From Desulfonispora thiosulfatigenes DSM 11270 (lineage in GTDB: Bacteria > Bacillota > Peptococcia > Peptococcales > Desulfonisporaceae): a DNA stretch of 64,000 nt. This document shows positions 27,469 through 36,323 of this stretch, one piece after another. The DNA lies in NCBI RefSeq assembly GCF_900176035.1, contig NZ_FWWT01000008.1, positions 1 through 64,000 of the forward strand. Direction: 5' to 3'. The position numbers and the translations under genes were made by a program. The notes under the pieces are model-generated. The model saw only the letters and a program-made list of their open reading frames with translations. It was not told the DNA's origin and did not search any database. How positions within the stretch are numbered: position 1 is the stretch's first letter; each line of letters starts with the position of its first letter.

Positions 27469-29043
27469 CTAATCTTCTGAAAGCCAGGTATTAATAACTT
27501 GCACTGCTTCTTTGGTATTTTCTTGCACAATTTTTTGCGCCTTTTTTTGTTGCTGCATACTTTTATTTGCAATAATCTTTTGATCTTGTTGTTCTTTACT
27601 TATCTCTTCTTCTACTTGCGCAATTGGAGTAGGTTGTGTTATTGCCACTTGCTGTTTTTTAGGTTTTGACTTACGCGAACGCATAAATAAAATTACAAAA
27701 ATAAGTACGGCTAAAGCTCCTAAACCTTTTATTACCCATGATATTATTGTATTAATATTTTCTTGTTTTTGTGCCTCGGCTGCTAATTTTTCCATTTCCT
27801 TTTTGTTTTCTTCTAACAGACTATTATCAAATTCCATACTAAGTACTGAAATTTTATCTCCACGTTCGGGGTTAAACCCAGCAGCTGCAGCGACAATTTC
27901 CTCAATTTCCGCCCTATTACCTTGTGACAATCTACCATCAACAGTAACAGCAATGGATAAGTTTTTTATTTCTCCTGGAGAATATTTTATCTTTTCTTCA
28001 ATTTTATCTATTTCATAATTTTTTATAGATTCACTACTATTACTAGAAGAAGCCCCTGAGCCATCTAAACCCGGATAACTATCCCCTAATTCAGTATCTG
28101 TTAAACGATTATTTTCTCCGACAAGTCCTGCATTCCCACTAGAGGATGCGCCATCATTTTCCAGTAATTGTTCACTTCTGATAACATTTTCGCCCCAATC
28201 TACACTTGTCACTTCTCTTTGATTAAAGTCTAGGTCAGCAGAAATCATCGTTAAAACTTTACCTGCACCAAACATTCTTTCAAGTAAATTTTGGATTCTT
28301 TTTTCTAAATCCTTTTCAAATGCCTTTTTTAATTCTTGTTGCTTTAATTGTAAAGCGCTAAGACCTGCACTTTCACTATTAATACCATCGCTTAAAACTT
28401 GCCCTTTTGTATCAATAACCGAAACATTCTTCGGGTCTAAATTTTCCACAGATCTTGCAACTAATTCGACGATACCTTTTATCTGTGCTGGTTCTAATGA
28501 CTTCATCGGCTTTAACTTTAAAAATATACTAGCCGTTGATTGACCTTGTTCATCAATAAAAACACTTTTTTCAGGAATAACTAGGTGAACTCTCGCTTGG
28601 TCTACCGCATCTAATTGAATGATAGTTCTGCGCAATTCTTCTTGCAATGCTCTTTGTTTATTAAGTTGTCTTTCAAAATCTGTTGTTCCTAGAGGACTAT
28701 TATCAAATAATTCAAAGCCCATTCCTTCACTAGTAAAAACTCCATCACTAGCTAATTGTAAACGCAAATCATAGACCTTTTCCTCAGGAACCATAATCGT
28801 CTTTCCTTCATCAGCTAATTTGTAAGGAACATTCATTTCCTTGAGCTTTTCTGCTATCTTTCCTGCACTTTCAACCTGCATATTAGAAACTAAAGGTGAA
28901 TAATTAATTTTTATCATCCAACTGTAAAAGAAAATAGAAGCTAAAATCAAACTAATTCCCATCACAGCTACAGCAGACTTTTGTGTTTTTGATAACTTAG
29001 CCCATCTATCAGTTAAATTTTTAAGCAATTTATTCATTATCAA
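27469..29043 (-). CDS. fliF: Flagellar MS-ring protein FliF
   Basis: 524 aa. Two membrane segments (about residues 20-42 and 445-465, LGALAVLIFVILFMRS) flank a large extracytoplasmic domain with LNKQRALQEELRRTIIQLDAVDQARVHLVIPE-like sequence (ALQEELRRTIIQLDAVDQA). The acidic C-terminus (VQVINTWLSED) binds FliG. The MS ring is the base for assembly. Confidence 0.96.
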   Translation of the reverse strand: MIMNKLLKNLTDRWAKLSKTQKSAVAVMGISLILASIFFYSWMIKINYSPLVSNMQVESAGKIAEKLKEMNVPYKLADEGKTIMVPEEKVYDLRLQLASDGVFTSEGMGFELFDNSPLGTTDFERQLNKQRALQEELRRTIIQLDAVDQARVHLVIPEKSVFIDEQGQSTASIFLKLKPMKSLEPAQIKGIVELVARSVENLDPKNVSVIDTKGQVLSDGINSESAGLSALQLKQQELKKAFEKDLEKRIQNLLERMFGAGKVLTMISADLDFNQREVTSVDWGENVIRSEQLLENDGASSSGNAGLVGENNRLTDTELGDSYPGLDGSGASSSNSSESIKNYEIDKIEEKIKYSPGEIKNLSIAVTVDGRLSQGNRAEIEEIVAAAAGFNPERGDKISVLSMEFDNSLLEENKKEMEKLAAEAQKQENINTIISWVIKGLGALAVLIFVILFMRSRKSKPKKQQVAITQPTPIAQVEEEISKEQQDQKIIANKSMQQQKKAQKIVQENTKEAVQVINTWLSED

Positions 29044-29113
29044 ACTCCTATTATTGCAAAAAAATATTAAAATACCCGTTTAAAAACTTCTTAATATTCG
29101 AATAAGTAATATT

Positions 29114-29416
29114 CTATATTTGCATTTGCGAGATTTCTTTGTAAGATTGTACTAATTTATTTCTAACTTGCACAGTTAATTGCATCGCTAGATCAGCCTT
29201 TTCCATGCTAAGCATAACATCATGAAGTTCAACTGGCTCTCCTGCTAAAAAACTTTCTGTAATTTTGTCCGCTTCTTTTTGGATATTGTTTACTTTGTCT
29301 AAGTTTTGTTGTAAAATATTCCCAAAGGATGGCTTGTCATTTTTCTCATCTTTTTCTGTATTTTTTATACTATTTGGTAATACTAACGGTTGCGGATTTA
29401 ACAAAGATATTTTCAT
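29114..29416 (-). CDS. fliE: Hook-basal body protein FliE
   Basis: 100 aa. The C-terminal motif DVMLSMEKADLAMQLTVQVRNKLVQSYKEISQMQ (in part: MLSMEKADLAMQLTVQVRNK) is diagnostic. FliE joins the MS ring to the rod. It lies between flgC and fliF. Confidence 0.93.
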   Translation of the reverse strand: MKISLLNPQPLVLPNSIKNTEKDEKNDKPSFGNILQQNLDKVNNIQKEADKITESFLAGEPVELHDVMLSMEKADLAMQLTVQVRNKLVQSYKEISQMQI

Positions 29417-29491
29417 TTACATAACTCCTCACGATCGAATTAATTTAAAAATAGCCATAAACATATTAAAGCTAATAATAAAAAATACTTA

Positions 29492-29920
29492 CTATCTTCT
29501 ACCAATACTTAATGTTTTCATGGCTATACTTTTTGTTGTATTTAACACGGTGACATTAGCCTCATAAGCTCTGGATGCTGAAATTAAATCAACCATTTCA
29601 TTTGCTAAATTAATATTAGGCTTAGCAACATAGCCCTCTGCATTTGCATCAGGGTGCTTAGGATCATAAACCATTAAAGGAGGGGTATTATCTACTGCTA
29701 TGCGATCTACTTCTACTCCTTTACCCTGATAATTATTACCTTTATAAGCTAAAGCTTTATCTAAACTTTCCTTAAAAATTGCTACTTTTCTTTTATATGG
29801 ACCTCCTGAAGCAGTCCTGGTTGTATTAATATTCGCAATATTTTCAGAAACTAAGTCTAATCTCACTCTTTCAGCTGCAAGCCCCTTAGAACTTATATTC
29901 ATGCTTTGAAATAAACTCAT
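29492..29920 (-). CDS. flgC: Proximal rod protein FlgC
   Basis: 142 aa. N-terminal FQSMNISSKGLAAERVRLDLVSENIANINTT and C-terminal NEMVDLISASRAYEANVTVLNTTKSI are rod-protein D0 helices specific to FlgC. Gap to fliE is about 75 bp without an obvious gene. Confidence 0.95.
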   Translation of the reverse strand: MSLFQSMNISSKGLAAERVRLDLVSENIANINTTRTASGGPYKRKVAIFKESLDKALAYKGNNYQGKGVEVDRIAVDNTPPLMVYDPKHPDANAEGYVAKPNINLANEMVDLISASRAYEANVTVLNTTKSIAMKTLSIGRR

Positions 29921-29926
29921 AATCTC

Positions 29927-30334
29927 CTATCTTCCCTCCGAAATTACATTTTTCAAAATCCCTATGCGAGAATTTAACTGATTTATGGCTGTATTTTGAT
30001 AAATTAAGTTTTCAGCCATTTGCGCCATCTCTTGATCAATGTCAACATTATTACCATCAGTATTTATCTGAGTATTTGTCATTTTGACTATCTGGGGATT
30101 AATCTTGTTTAAAGGTGCTCTATTTGTAATATGACCCTCTTTTGTAGCCGCTAAGGCAATCTTCTTACTACTACCTAATGCACTTTGTAATTGTTCCTTA
30201 AAATTAACTTTAGCACTATTATACCCTGGCGTATTGAAATTTGCCATGTTCTGGGCAACAGCCTTCTGTTTTACCATACTACCTTGTAATCCTTTTTCTA
30301 AAAACAATAAAGTACGATTATTAAAAACAGTCAC
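29927..30334 (-). CDS. flgB: Proximal rod protein FlgB
   Basis: 135 aa from GTG 30332-30334, preceded by GCAGGAGG at a good distance; a longer in-frame extension to 30406 has no homology and no ribosome site. The signature is LEKGLQGSMVKQKAVAQNMANFNTPGYN, with a C-terminal ENLIYQNTAINQLNSRIGILKNVI helix. FlgB begins the rod. The 150-bp spacer upstream (30335-30485) contains TATAAT at 30356-30361 but no convincing -35. Confidence 0.92.
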   Translation of the reverse strand: MTVFNNRTLLFLEKGLQGSMVKQKAVAQNMANFNTPGYNSAKVNFKEQLQSALGSSKKIALAATKEGHITNRAPLNKINPQIVKMTNTQINTDGNNVDIDQEMAQMAENLIYQNTAINQLNSRIGILKNVISEGR

Positions 30335-30485
30335 ATAAAAACCTCCTGCGTTACCATTATAACTAGTTTTCCGTTTCAGGTTACTTAAAATAAATATGTA
30401 CTTCATTCTACCAAAATTTTTCTGTTAAAACTAGTTTAGATAGCTATTATTACCAAATAAATTAGTTATTTTTTGACTAATCAAT

Positions 30486-31430
30486 TCAAACTTTATAATT
30501 GACACCTGTTATTTCTTTTTTGGAATTTGTAATCACATCAAATATAGAATTTATACTTTTGGTTTCAATTTGTATATTCTTAATATTGTAACCTAATTGA
30601 CTTAGATTTTCTTCTAGTAAATTAATTTCCCCTGAAAGTATTTTTTTTCTTTTTTCATTATCGCAATGAATTATAACATCTAAAGAATTATTTTGATAAT
30701 TAATTTTAAACCATAAGCCCTCAAAATACTCAGAAACAGTTTTTACTACTATTGAGCAATTATTCGGATCAAGCTTTTCATTTTTAGAATTATTAGTTAA
30801 TAAGTAGATCCTATTTTCGCCTAAAGGCCAGCCATAAATGTTATGACCTCCTAAAACCATACTTTCCGTTTTATTTAAAAAGTTAAAAAACTTATTTTCC
30901 TCACCTTCTGAAAGGATTTCTGTAAAAAAGCGTTGTAAATGAAGTAATGCTTCCACATCCTGTTTGGACTGCACCTCTATGCCACTACTTTTTAACCACA
31001 TTAGTAAAGGTAAGGTTTCCTTTGGTATATCATGGAGCTTAGTAAACCCTGTGAGTTCCCCTAAAATTTGCCCACTTACAGGCATTTTGAATTTTAATAG
31101 TTCCCCTACCATCGACTCTAGCCTCTCACTAGGGGTTAGGCCCATCCGGGACAGTAAAATAGATTCAGGTTTAATCGTTTCACCTTGAGGTATAATTTTG
31201 AGCTTAATAATATTATCTTTCATCGATTCAACTAATAGCTTTAAATTGTCTCCTTGTTGCAGGGCTACCTTTGTCTTAGCATCTATAATAGTCTTTCCTA
31301 ACTTTAATTTAATCTGCTCTCCTTTAACATGCATAACCTCAGCTTTTATTATTTTTCCTTCATTTAAAGAGATGCTTTGCTGTAATTTACTTACCCCAGA
31401 TGCTGGAATCTGAATACCTGTTACCTTCAT
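30486..31430 (-). CDS. FliK-like protein, second copy (hook-length-control-type C-terminus)
   Basis: 314 aa. The N-terminal 100 residues have beta-rich QGDNLKLLVESMKDNIIKLKI. The C-terminal about 90 residues (WFKINYQNNSLDVIIHCDNE, then LEENLSQLGYNIKNIQIETK) match the FliK/YscP C-terminal switch-domain pattern loosely. It is coupled by stop/start overlap to the FlhB-like gene. A FliK-FlhX pair at the operon head suggests a specificity switch partner set, but FliK (22703) is also intact. Identity is moderate. Confidence 0.6.
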   Translation of the reverse strand: MKVTGIQIPASGVSKLQQSISLNEGKIIKAEVMHVKGEQIKLKLGKTIIDAKTKVALQQGDNLKLLVESMKDNIIKLKIIPQGETIKPESILLSRMGLTPSERLESMVGELLKFKMPVSGQILGELTGFTKLHDIPKETLPLLMWLKSSGIEVQSKQDVEALLHLQRFFTEILSEGEENKFFNFLNKTESMVLGGHNIYGWPLGENRIYLLTNNSKNEKLDPNNCSIVVKTVSEYFEGLWFKINYQNNSLDVIIHCDNEKRKKILSGEINLLEENLSQLGYNIKNIQIETKSINSIFDVITNSKKEITGVNYKV

Positions 31431-31705
31431 TATTTTTTCTCCTTGCCATATTTCTTATCTAATCCCCAGACAAAAGCGATTACTCCTGCTACAGCTTGAT
31501 AAAGTTCTGGTGGAATTTCAGTTCCGATCTCTACTGAAGTTAAAACTTTGGCTAAATTTTCATCTTCATAAGCAGGGATATTTTCTTCTTGTGCCCTTTT
31601 TAAAATTGTCTCAGCAATAGCTCCTTTACCTGAAGCAACGACAGTTGGGGCACTATCATTCTCAGTATATTTAAGTGCAACGGCTAATTTTTGAACTTTT
31701 TTCAT
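31430..31705 (-). CDS. FlhB C-terminal-domain homologue (FlhX)
   Basis: 91 aa from ATG 31703-31705 with GGAGG five nt upstream. It corresponds to the FlhB cytosolic domain after the cleavage site: VQKLAVALKYTENDSAPTVVASGKGAIAETILKRAQEE (in part), then ELYQAVAGVIAFVWGLDKK. It lacks the NPTH motif and membrane segments. FlhX proteins partly substitute for the cleaved FlhB C-terminus in some bacteria. It is the first gene of the fla/che operon. Confidence 0.88.
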   Translation of the reverse strand: MKKVQKLAVALKYTENDSAPTVVASGKGAIAETILKRAQEENIPAYEDENLAKVLTSVEIGTEIPPELYQAVAGVIAFVWGLDKKYGKEKK

Positions 31706-31743
31706 GTTAACCTCCGCAAATATCTTCAAGTTGCTTTTCTTTT

Positions 31744-31772
31744 ATCATAACACAATTATTAGGTGAATTTAA
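31744..31772 (-). promoter_or_regulatory. SigA-type promoter for the fla/che operon
   Basis: On the minus strand TTAAAT (31767-31772) and TATGAT (31744-31749) are separated by exactly 17 bp. It lies about 40 bp upstream of flhX, the first gene of the operon, in the divergent spacer with sulP. The -35 matches the consensus partially. Confidence 0.55.
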
Positions 31773-31884
31773 CAGAAACTGTTTTCTTTTACTCCAAAAG
31801 GTGATAGAATGTAAAATTGTGTGAGTCAAATTCGGCTGTTTTAAAAATGAGCAAAAAAATAATATAGATGAGGTGTAAAAAAAA

Positions 31885-33348
31885 TTGATAAAAAAAATTA
31901 AACAAGAATGGTTTTCAAATGTCAGAGCAGATGTCCTCGCGGGAATCGTAGTTGCTTTAGCCTTAATTCCAGAAGCAATTGCTTTTTCAATTATTGCGGG
32001 GGTCGATCCTATGATCGGATTATATGCTTCTTTTTGTATTGCTGTGGTTATCTCCTTTGTGGGCGGACGTCCTGGAATGATTTCAGCTGCAACAGGGGCA
32101 ATGGCATTATTAATGGTTCCGCTCGTTAAAGAGCATGGACTTAATTATTTATTAGCCGCAACAGTTCTTACTGGAATTATCCAAATATTGTTTGGCGTTT
32201 TTAAAATTGCAAAGGTAATGAAATTTATTCCACGTGCAGTTATGATTGGCTTTGTTAATGCACTTGCTATTTTAATTTTCATGGCGCAAGTTCCTCACTT
32301 TTTAGGCATTTCAAACATGACCTATATTTTTGTGGCAATTACCCTATTTATCGTTTATCTCTTACCTAGACTTACAAAATCAGTCCCTGCTCCCTTAATT
32401 GCTATAATTGCCTTAACATCAGTTACACTTTATGCAAATATAGATTTAAGAACCGTAGGCGATCTTGGAGCGATCACTAGAACATTACCCGAATTTCTTG
32501 TTCCAAGTATTCCCTTTAACTTTGAAACATTAGCTATTATTTTTCCTTATTCCTTTGCCTTAGCTATCGTTGGTTTATTAGAAACATTGCTCACATCTTC
32601 AATTGTCGATGATATGACAGGCACAGACAGTGATAAAAATAAAGAAGCTAGAGGTCAAGGAATTGCAAATATAGTTGCTGGATTTTTTGGGGGTATGGCA
32701 GGTTGTGCTATGATCGGTCAATCAGTGATTAATGTTAAATCTGGAGGACGAGGCAGATTATCTACATTAGTGGCAGGATTATTTTTAATGTTTTTAATAA
32801 TAGTTTTAGGCGATTTAGTAGTCCAAATCCCTATGCCTGTACTTGTTGGGATTATGATTATGGTATCAATTGGTACATTTGACTGGTCATCATTTAGTTA
32901 TTTAAAAAAGGCACCTAAAAGCGATGCTGCTGTAATGCTCGTAACAGTCATTATTATCGTAGCTACACATGATTTATCTAAAGGCGTCATTGCCGGAGTT
33001 ATCTTAAGTACGATTTTCTTTGTGGCTAAGATTTCTAAAATTAAAGTAAAAGAACATCAAACGGGTGAAAATACAATCTTTGAATTAGAAGGTCAATTAT
33101 TTTTTGCCTCGGTAGAAGATTTTGTAGAATCCTTTGACTTTAATGTACAGAATAGAAATATTATCATCGATTTCTCCAAAGCACATATCTGGGATGATAG
33201 TGCAGTAGGAGCTGTCGATAAAGCAGTAATGAACTATAGGGAAAATAATAATAAAGTAACCATCAAAGGGCTAAATTCCGCAAGTAAAAAGATCGTCGAT
33301 AAACTTGCCATCTATCAGAATTTAAATACAAACTTAATGCCACATTAA
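31885..33348 (+). CDS. SulP-family anion transporter with STAS domain
   Basis: 487 aa, starting at TTG with GATGAGGTG upstream. About ten to twelve membrane segments occupy residues 15-385, including [22 protein letters not shown] and [21 protein letters not shown], the SulP signature. A C-terminal STAS domain ([19 protein letters not shown] ... [21 protein letters not shown]) follows. Members move sulfate, bicarbonate or dicarboxylates; the substrate is not readable from sequence. It is divergently placed from the fla/che operon and followed by uspA. Confidence 0.9.
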   Translation: MIKKIKQEWFSNVRADVLAGIVVALALIPEAIAFSIIAGVDPMIGLYASFCIAVVISFVGGRPGMISAATGAMALLMVPLVKEHGLNYLLAATVLTGIIQILFGVFKIAKVMKFIPRAVMIGFVNALAILIFMAQVPHFLGISNMTYIFVAITLFIVYLLPRLTKSVPAPLIAIIALTSVTLYANIDLRTVGDLGAITRTLPEFLVPSIPFNFETLAIIFPYSFALAIVGLLETLLTSSIVDDMTGTDSDKNKEARGQGIANIVAGFFGGMAGCAMIGQSVINVKSGGRGRLSTLVAGLFLMFLIIVLGDLVVQIPMPVLVGIMIMVSIGTFDWSSFSYLKKAPKSDAAVMLVTVIIIVATHDLSKGVIAGVILSTIFFVAKISKIKVKEHQTGENTIFELEGQLFFASVEDFVESFDFNVQNRNIIIDFSKAHIWDDSAVGAVDKAVMNYRENNNKVTIKGLNSASKKIVDKLAIYQNLNTNLMPH

Positions 33349-33369
33349 TCTACTTGAAGAGGTGATCAA

Positions 33370-33789
33370 ATGTACGAAAATATTTTATTAGCAGTTGATG
33401 GATCAGAAAACTCCTTACGAGCAACTAGGGAAGCAGTAAAAATAGCTTCCTTACTCCATAAATGTATGATTGAAGTTATCTTTGTCGCTGATTTTTCTAA
33501 ATCTAAAAACGAAGTCCTACATTCCCTAGGAAAAGAAGAATTAGAACAGTCACGCAAAAAAAAGCTCCTTCCCATAATAGAAGAATTAAAAGCTAATAAT
33601 TTAACGCATGAAATAAAAATATTGCCGGGTGATCCAGGCCCAACCATAGTACAGTACGCTAATGATAATGAATTTGATCTCGTCGTGATCGGTAGTCGTG
33701 GCCTTAACTTACTCCAAGAAATGGTCTTAGGAAGTGTCAGCCATAAAGTAGTAAAACGAGTGGCAGCTCCTGTTTTAGTGGTAAAATAA
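33370..33789 (+). CDS. Universal stress protein UspA family
   Basis: 139 aa. The ATP-binding type motif DLVVIGSRGLNLLQEMVLGSVSHKVVKR (in part GSRGLNLLQEMVLGSVSHKV) gives G-2x-G-9x-G(S/T). The N-terminal ILLAVDGSENSLRATREAVK is typical. It lies 21 bp after sulP with AGAGGTG, so co-transcribed. SulP-UspA pairs are common in bacteria. It probably modulates transporter or stress physiology. Confidence 0.92.
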   Translation: MYENILLAVDGSENSLRATREAVKIASLLHKCMIEVIFVADFSKSKNEVLHSLGKEELEQSRKKKLLPIIEELKANNLTHEIKILPGDPGPTIVQYANDNEFDLVVIGSRGLNLLQEMVLGSVSHKVVKRVAAPVLVVK

Positions 33790-33796
33790 ATATTAA

Positions 33797-33836
33797 AAGC
33801 CATGCTCTTGTTAGTTTAAAATTAAGAGCATGGCTT
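33797..33836 (+). terminator. Terminator after uspA
   Basis: A 13-bp perfect stem (AAGCCATGCTCTT / AAGAGCATGGCTT) with a 14-nt loop is followed by ATTTTATTTATAT. It is about 8 bp after the uspA stop and can also act on the minus strand against the truncated gene to its right. Confidence 0.85.
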
Positions 33837-33843
33837 ATTTTAT

Positions 33844-33903
33844 TTATATATATCCCGAGATAACCTTTATAAATTTTCTAATATCTTTTAGATTATTAAC
33901 CAT
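33844..33903 (-). pseudogene. Truncated 19-aa frame after the MntA-like gene (possible HepT remnant)
   Basis: ATG 33901-33903 overlaps the end of the nucleotidyltransferase gene by 8 bp and reads MVNNLKDIRKFIKVISGYI then TAA. In MntA/HepT systems the HEPN gene starts exactly here, and this short sequence could be its first residues. It is too short to prove homology. Confidence 0.3.
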
Positions 33904-34333
33904 TATTTCCTCCAAAGTACTCATCATTTTTAATACTTTCCAAGATAGCTGCATTGTATTTTTCTGCATAATAAGCAAAATCAAAATATTCTCTTAAAAC
34001 TAAAGATTCAAAAGTAGCTCTTTCATTATTGTCTTTTAGAATTATTCCCTGCTGTACAACTATATATTTTAAACTGATAGGGGCTTTATCTAGATTTAAT
34101 ATATCCACTTTTCTTTTTAAAGTTTCCTTACCTCTTTCAATCAAATCTCCCCTAATCATTACATCATCAAAAGAAGAGTATTCCTCCATAAAGCAAATAG
34201 CAATATCACTATCACTTTGGTCATTTTCTTCTCCCCGCGCAAAAGAACCAAATAAATAAGCCAATTTAATTTTATATTCTTGATCTATTTCCTTAATAAA
34301 ATACTTTAGTTTTTGTAAAATGTCCTCTTTCAT
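33896..34333 (-). CDS. MntA-like nucleotidyltransferase (type VII antitoxin-like)
   Basis: 145 aa. The minimal nucleotidyltransferase core is LAYLFGSFARGEENDQSDSD followed by IAICF, with GSx10DxD catalytic arrangement. Similar MntA antitoxins AMPylate the HEPN toxin HepT. No intact HEPN gene is present next to it; only a 19-residue frame overlaps its end. It may be orphaned or act on something else. Confidence 0.8.
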   Translation of the reverse strand: MKEDILQKLKYFIKEIDQEYKIKLAYLFGSFARGEENDQSDSDIAICFMEEYSSFDDVMIRGDLIERGKETLKRKVDILNLDKAPISLKYIVVQQGIILKDNNERATFESLVLREYFDFAYYAEKYNAAILESIKNDEYFGGNNG

Positions 34334-34416
34334 ATTGATTTTCCTTTCAATACCCTTTTCTTAATTCTAACATAAAAGTTTGAAATTAAATAAAAAAACT
34401 GCTCACACTGAACAGC

Positions 34417-34611
34417 TTAAACATACTTATCTATATTATTACCCATATGGGGTAAATTTGCTTGAGGTGATTTGGAAGAAGAACCTAACATTTCATTAAT
34501 AAAATTGCTCCTTTGTTCAGCCGTATTCATAACCTTTTTCATCATTGCAACCCCTACATCTTGCTGTAACTGAGCCTGACTTTTTATCATAGATAAAGCC
34601 GCTATATCCAT
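34417..34611 (-). CDS. YjfB-like putative motility protein
   Basis: 64 aa. The sequence MDIAALSMIKSQAQLQQDVGVAMMKKVMN matches the small YjfB motility family of Bacillota (unknown role, often SigD-linked). An AGGAGG site lies before ATG, and a good SigA-like promoter (34727-34755) lies about 120 bp upstream. Confidence 0.75.
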   Translation of the reverse strand: MDIAALSMIKSQAQLQQDVGVAMMKKVMNTAEQRSNFINEMLGSSSKSPQANLPHMGNNIDKYV

Positions 34612-34726
34612 GGTAATACCTCCTTATTTCCTTTTCTTAGTCTAAATAATCTTTAAATGAGATAGTACAAATAAAGCTAACATCATATTTACTTTCTACA
34701 AGTATAATAAACTGTCTTGCACTTTA

Positions 34727-34755
34727 TTTATAGACTTCTTAACTACTTTTGTCAA
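34727..34755 (-). promoter_or_regulatory. SigA-type promoter upstream of the YjfB-like gene
   Basis: On the minus strand TTGACA (34750-34755) and TATAAA (34727-34732) are exactly 17 bp apart. The -35 is a perfect consensus. It is oriented toward the YjfB-like gene. Confidence 0.65.
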
Positions 34756-34899
34756 TAGGACCTAGACCACTACAGGAACAATAGCCTCTAGATAGTGACC
34801 AAGAAAAGCGTATGAATTATTCCAGGAAAACTTCTATTTTGGTTATCCTATTTTTATTCTAGTACTAGTTTTTGCATTGAAGCACAAAAATACCCTAAA

Positions 34900-35340
34900 T
34901 TATTCTCTTTTTAACTTTTCAATTTCTTCTTTAGATAATTTTGTTGCTTCGATAATTTTATCTATCTCAATTCCTATTTCTAATTTGCTCCATTTTATAT
35001 CTTAGCTTAAATACTTGTAAGGGCAATAGAGTGTACATCTTTTCTTCAATTAAGTATTTTGCATCATATTCCCATTATTTCATCACGGGAACTGTGTATT
35101 TAATATTTTGTCTATTTGGAAATATTAGACGCATTTTTAAAGCCATACTCAAACATTCTAATTACCATAGAGCTATCATTTTCTTTTGATTATTCTGGTG
35201 TATTTTCTTTTAATTTATGTTTTGATTTGTGTTGTGCTTTATTTTTTGTTATTTGTTTACCACATTAGTCACGCCTTTAGTCTATTTTTCTTATCTTATG
35301 TTAAATTAAGTTAAATTTACTTTTCAGTTTTTATTACTTA
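34900..35340 (-). pseudogene. Decayed Rpn-type (PD-(D/E)XK) nuclease/transposase gene
   Basis: Stretches of this region read as broken pieces of the gene at 40231-41316. The end reads EIEKLKRE-stop preceded by a segment like IGIEIDKIIEATKLSKEE, and further upstream come the LKYRIKWSKLEI-like and MKYWEYDAKYLIEEK-like pieces, separated by frameshifts and stops. It is a dead copy. Confidence 0.65.
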
Positions 35341-35357
35341 ATATTATTATACCACTT

Positions 35358-35615
35358 TTAATTTTTATCATCCAGTTTAAGATGTCTGAATTTTCCTAAT
35401 AATAATTGTGTAAGAGTCCTATATGTTTTTACTAAGATATCTTTAAAAGATCTAACCTCGATCATTTCATGGTCACCTAAAATAAAATCCCCTAGGGCTT
35501 TTATTAGTATATGACTCTTGATTATTAATTGGATTATTTCTTTTTTTGTTTGCTTAAATTGCAATAGCAAACATAAACCATAGATATCAAAAGAGATTAA
35601 ACTGTATGACGCCAT
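35358..35615 (-). CDS. Hypothetical protein, 85 aa
   Basis: No family recognised. It begins MASYSLISFDIYGLCLLL and ends in a basic tail (LGKFRHLKLDDKN). It has Leu/Ile-rich segments, no clear Shine-Dalgarno and lies in a decayed region, so it may not be a real gene. Confidence 0.25.
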   Translation of the reverse strand: MASYSLISFDIYGLCLLLQFKQTKKEIIQLIIKSHILIKALGDFILGDHEMIEVRSFKDILVKTYRTLTQLLLGKFRHLKLDDKN

Positions 35616-35658
35616 TGAAATATAGATAACATCTTAATAATTCAGCTGCATAGCAAAT

Positions 35659-35695
35659 GACACCGATCATAATTAAATGATTGGTGTCGGAGATT
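35659..35695 (+). terminator. Hairpin with T-run in a gene-poor stretch
   Basis: A 12-bp inverted repeat (GACACCGATCAT / ATGATTGGTGTC, one G-T wobble) is followed by GGAGATTTTTATTTATT. It resembles a terminator, but there is no clear gene just before it. Confidence 0.5.
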
Positions 35696-36103
35696 TTTAT
35701 TTATTCTACTGTCTACTTGACAGGGAGCAGTTCAGATTTTATCATAGAAAGCTATTTTAATCTACATACTTTTTTTAAAGGCTGGCAAAATACAATAACT
35801 TTTGTTAGTACCGAAGTTACTTAAACTTTCTTATATGATTGAAGGGGGTGATTTGCGTTAAAGGCTTAACGGAACACATTCGTAATATAACTTCATCCAT
35901 TTCATCTTTATTTGCCCTTTGTTTACTTCTTATTTTTTCGGATATATTTAACAATAATTGATAAGGTTTTTCGTTACTAATAGTCCCAACCTTCTCATTT
36001 TGGACTAAGTTTGTTGTCGCTATTATAATATATGATTATTTTTATTTAGACATTCAAGAAATGCATCTAAAAAAATATCCTTACTTAAACTTCATGATAA
36101 TTT
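35696..36103. other. Gene-poor stretch with fragments
   Basis: About 400 bp with no supported gene. It contains a palindromic CTGTC...GACAG motif at about 35709-35727 that looks like an IS end. A weak plus-strand frame (GTG 35848 to TGA 35961, 37 aa, hydrophobic SLFALCLLLIF core) has GAAGGGG directly abutting the start. Neither is convincing. Confidence 0.3.
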
Positions 36104-36319
36104 TTATTTTAAGTTGAAAATATGCTCTTTCCTCAGAGTGATAGGATTATAAATATCCCTTACAATTTTAAGCATTCTTTTACTACGCAGATGTCCGATT
36201 CCACCCAAGACTTGTTCTTGGGTATATCCTTTAGATAACCCATAGTTTTCGATTTCCGTTGTACTTTTATTTGATCCACTAAGGAAAGTTAAAATATCAT
36301 TGGTTACTTTTCTTTTCAT
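36104..36319 (-). CDS. Small winged-helix-like protein, unknown
   Basis: 71 aa. The pattern ILTFLSGSNKSTTEIENYGLSKGYTQEQVLGGIGHLRSKRML is that of a short winged-helix DNA-binding domain, but no exact family is recognised. It lies 4 bp after the 347-aa gene and is probably co-transcribed with it. Confidence 0.5.
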   Translation of the reverse strand: MKRKVTNDILTFLSGSNKSTTEIENYGLSKGYTQEQVLGGIGHLRSKRMLKIVRDIYNPITLRKEHIFNLK

Positions 36320-36323
36320 ACAA

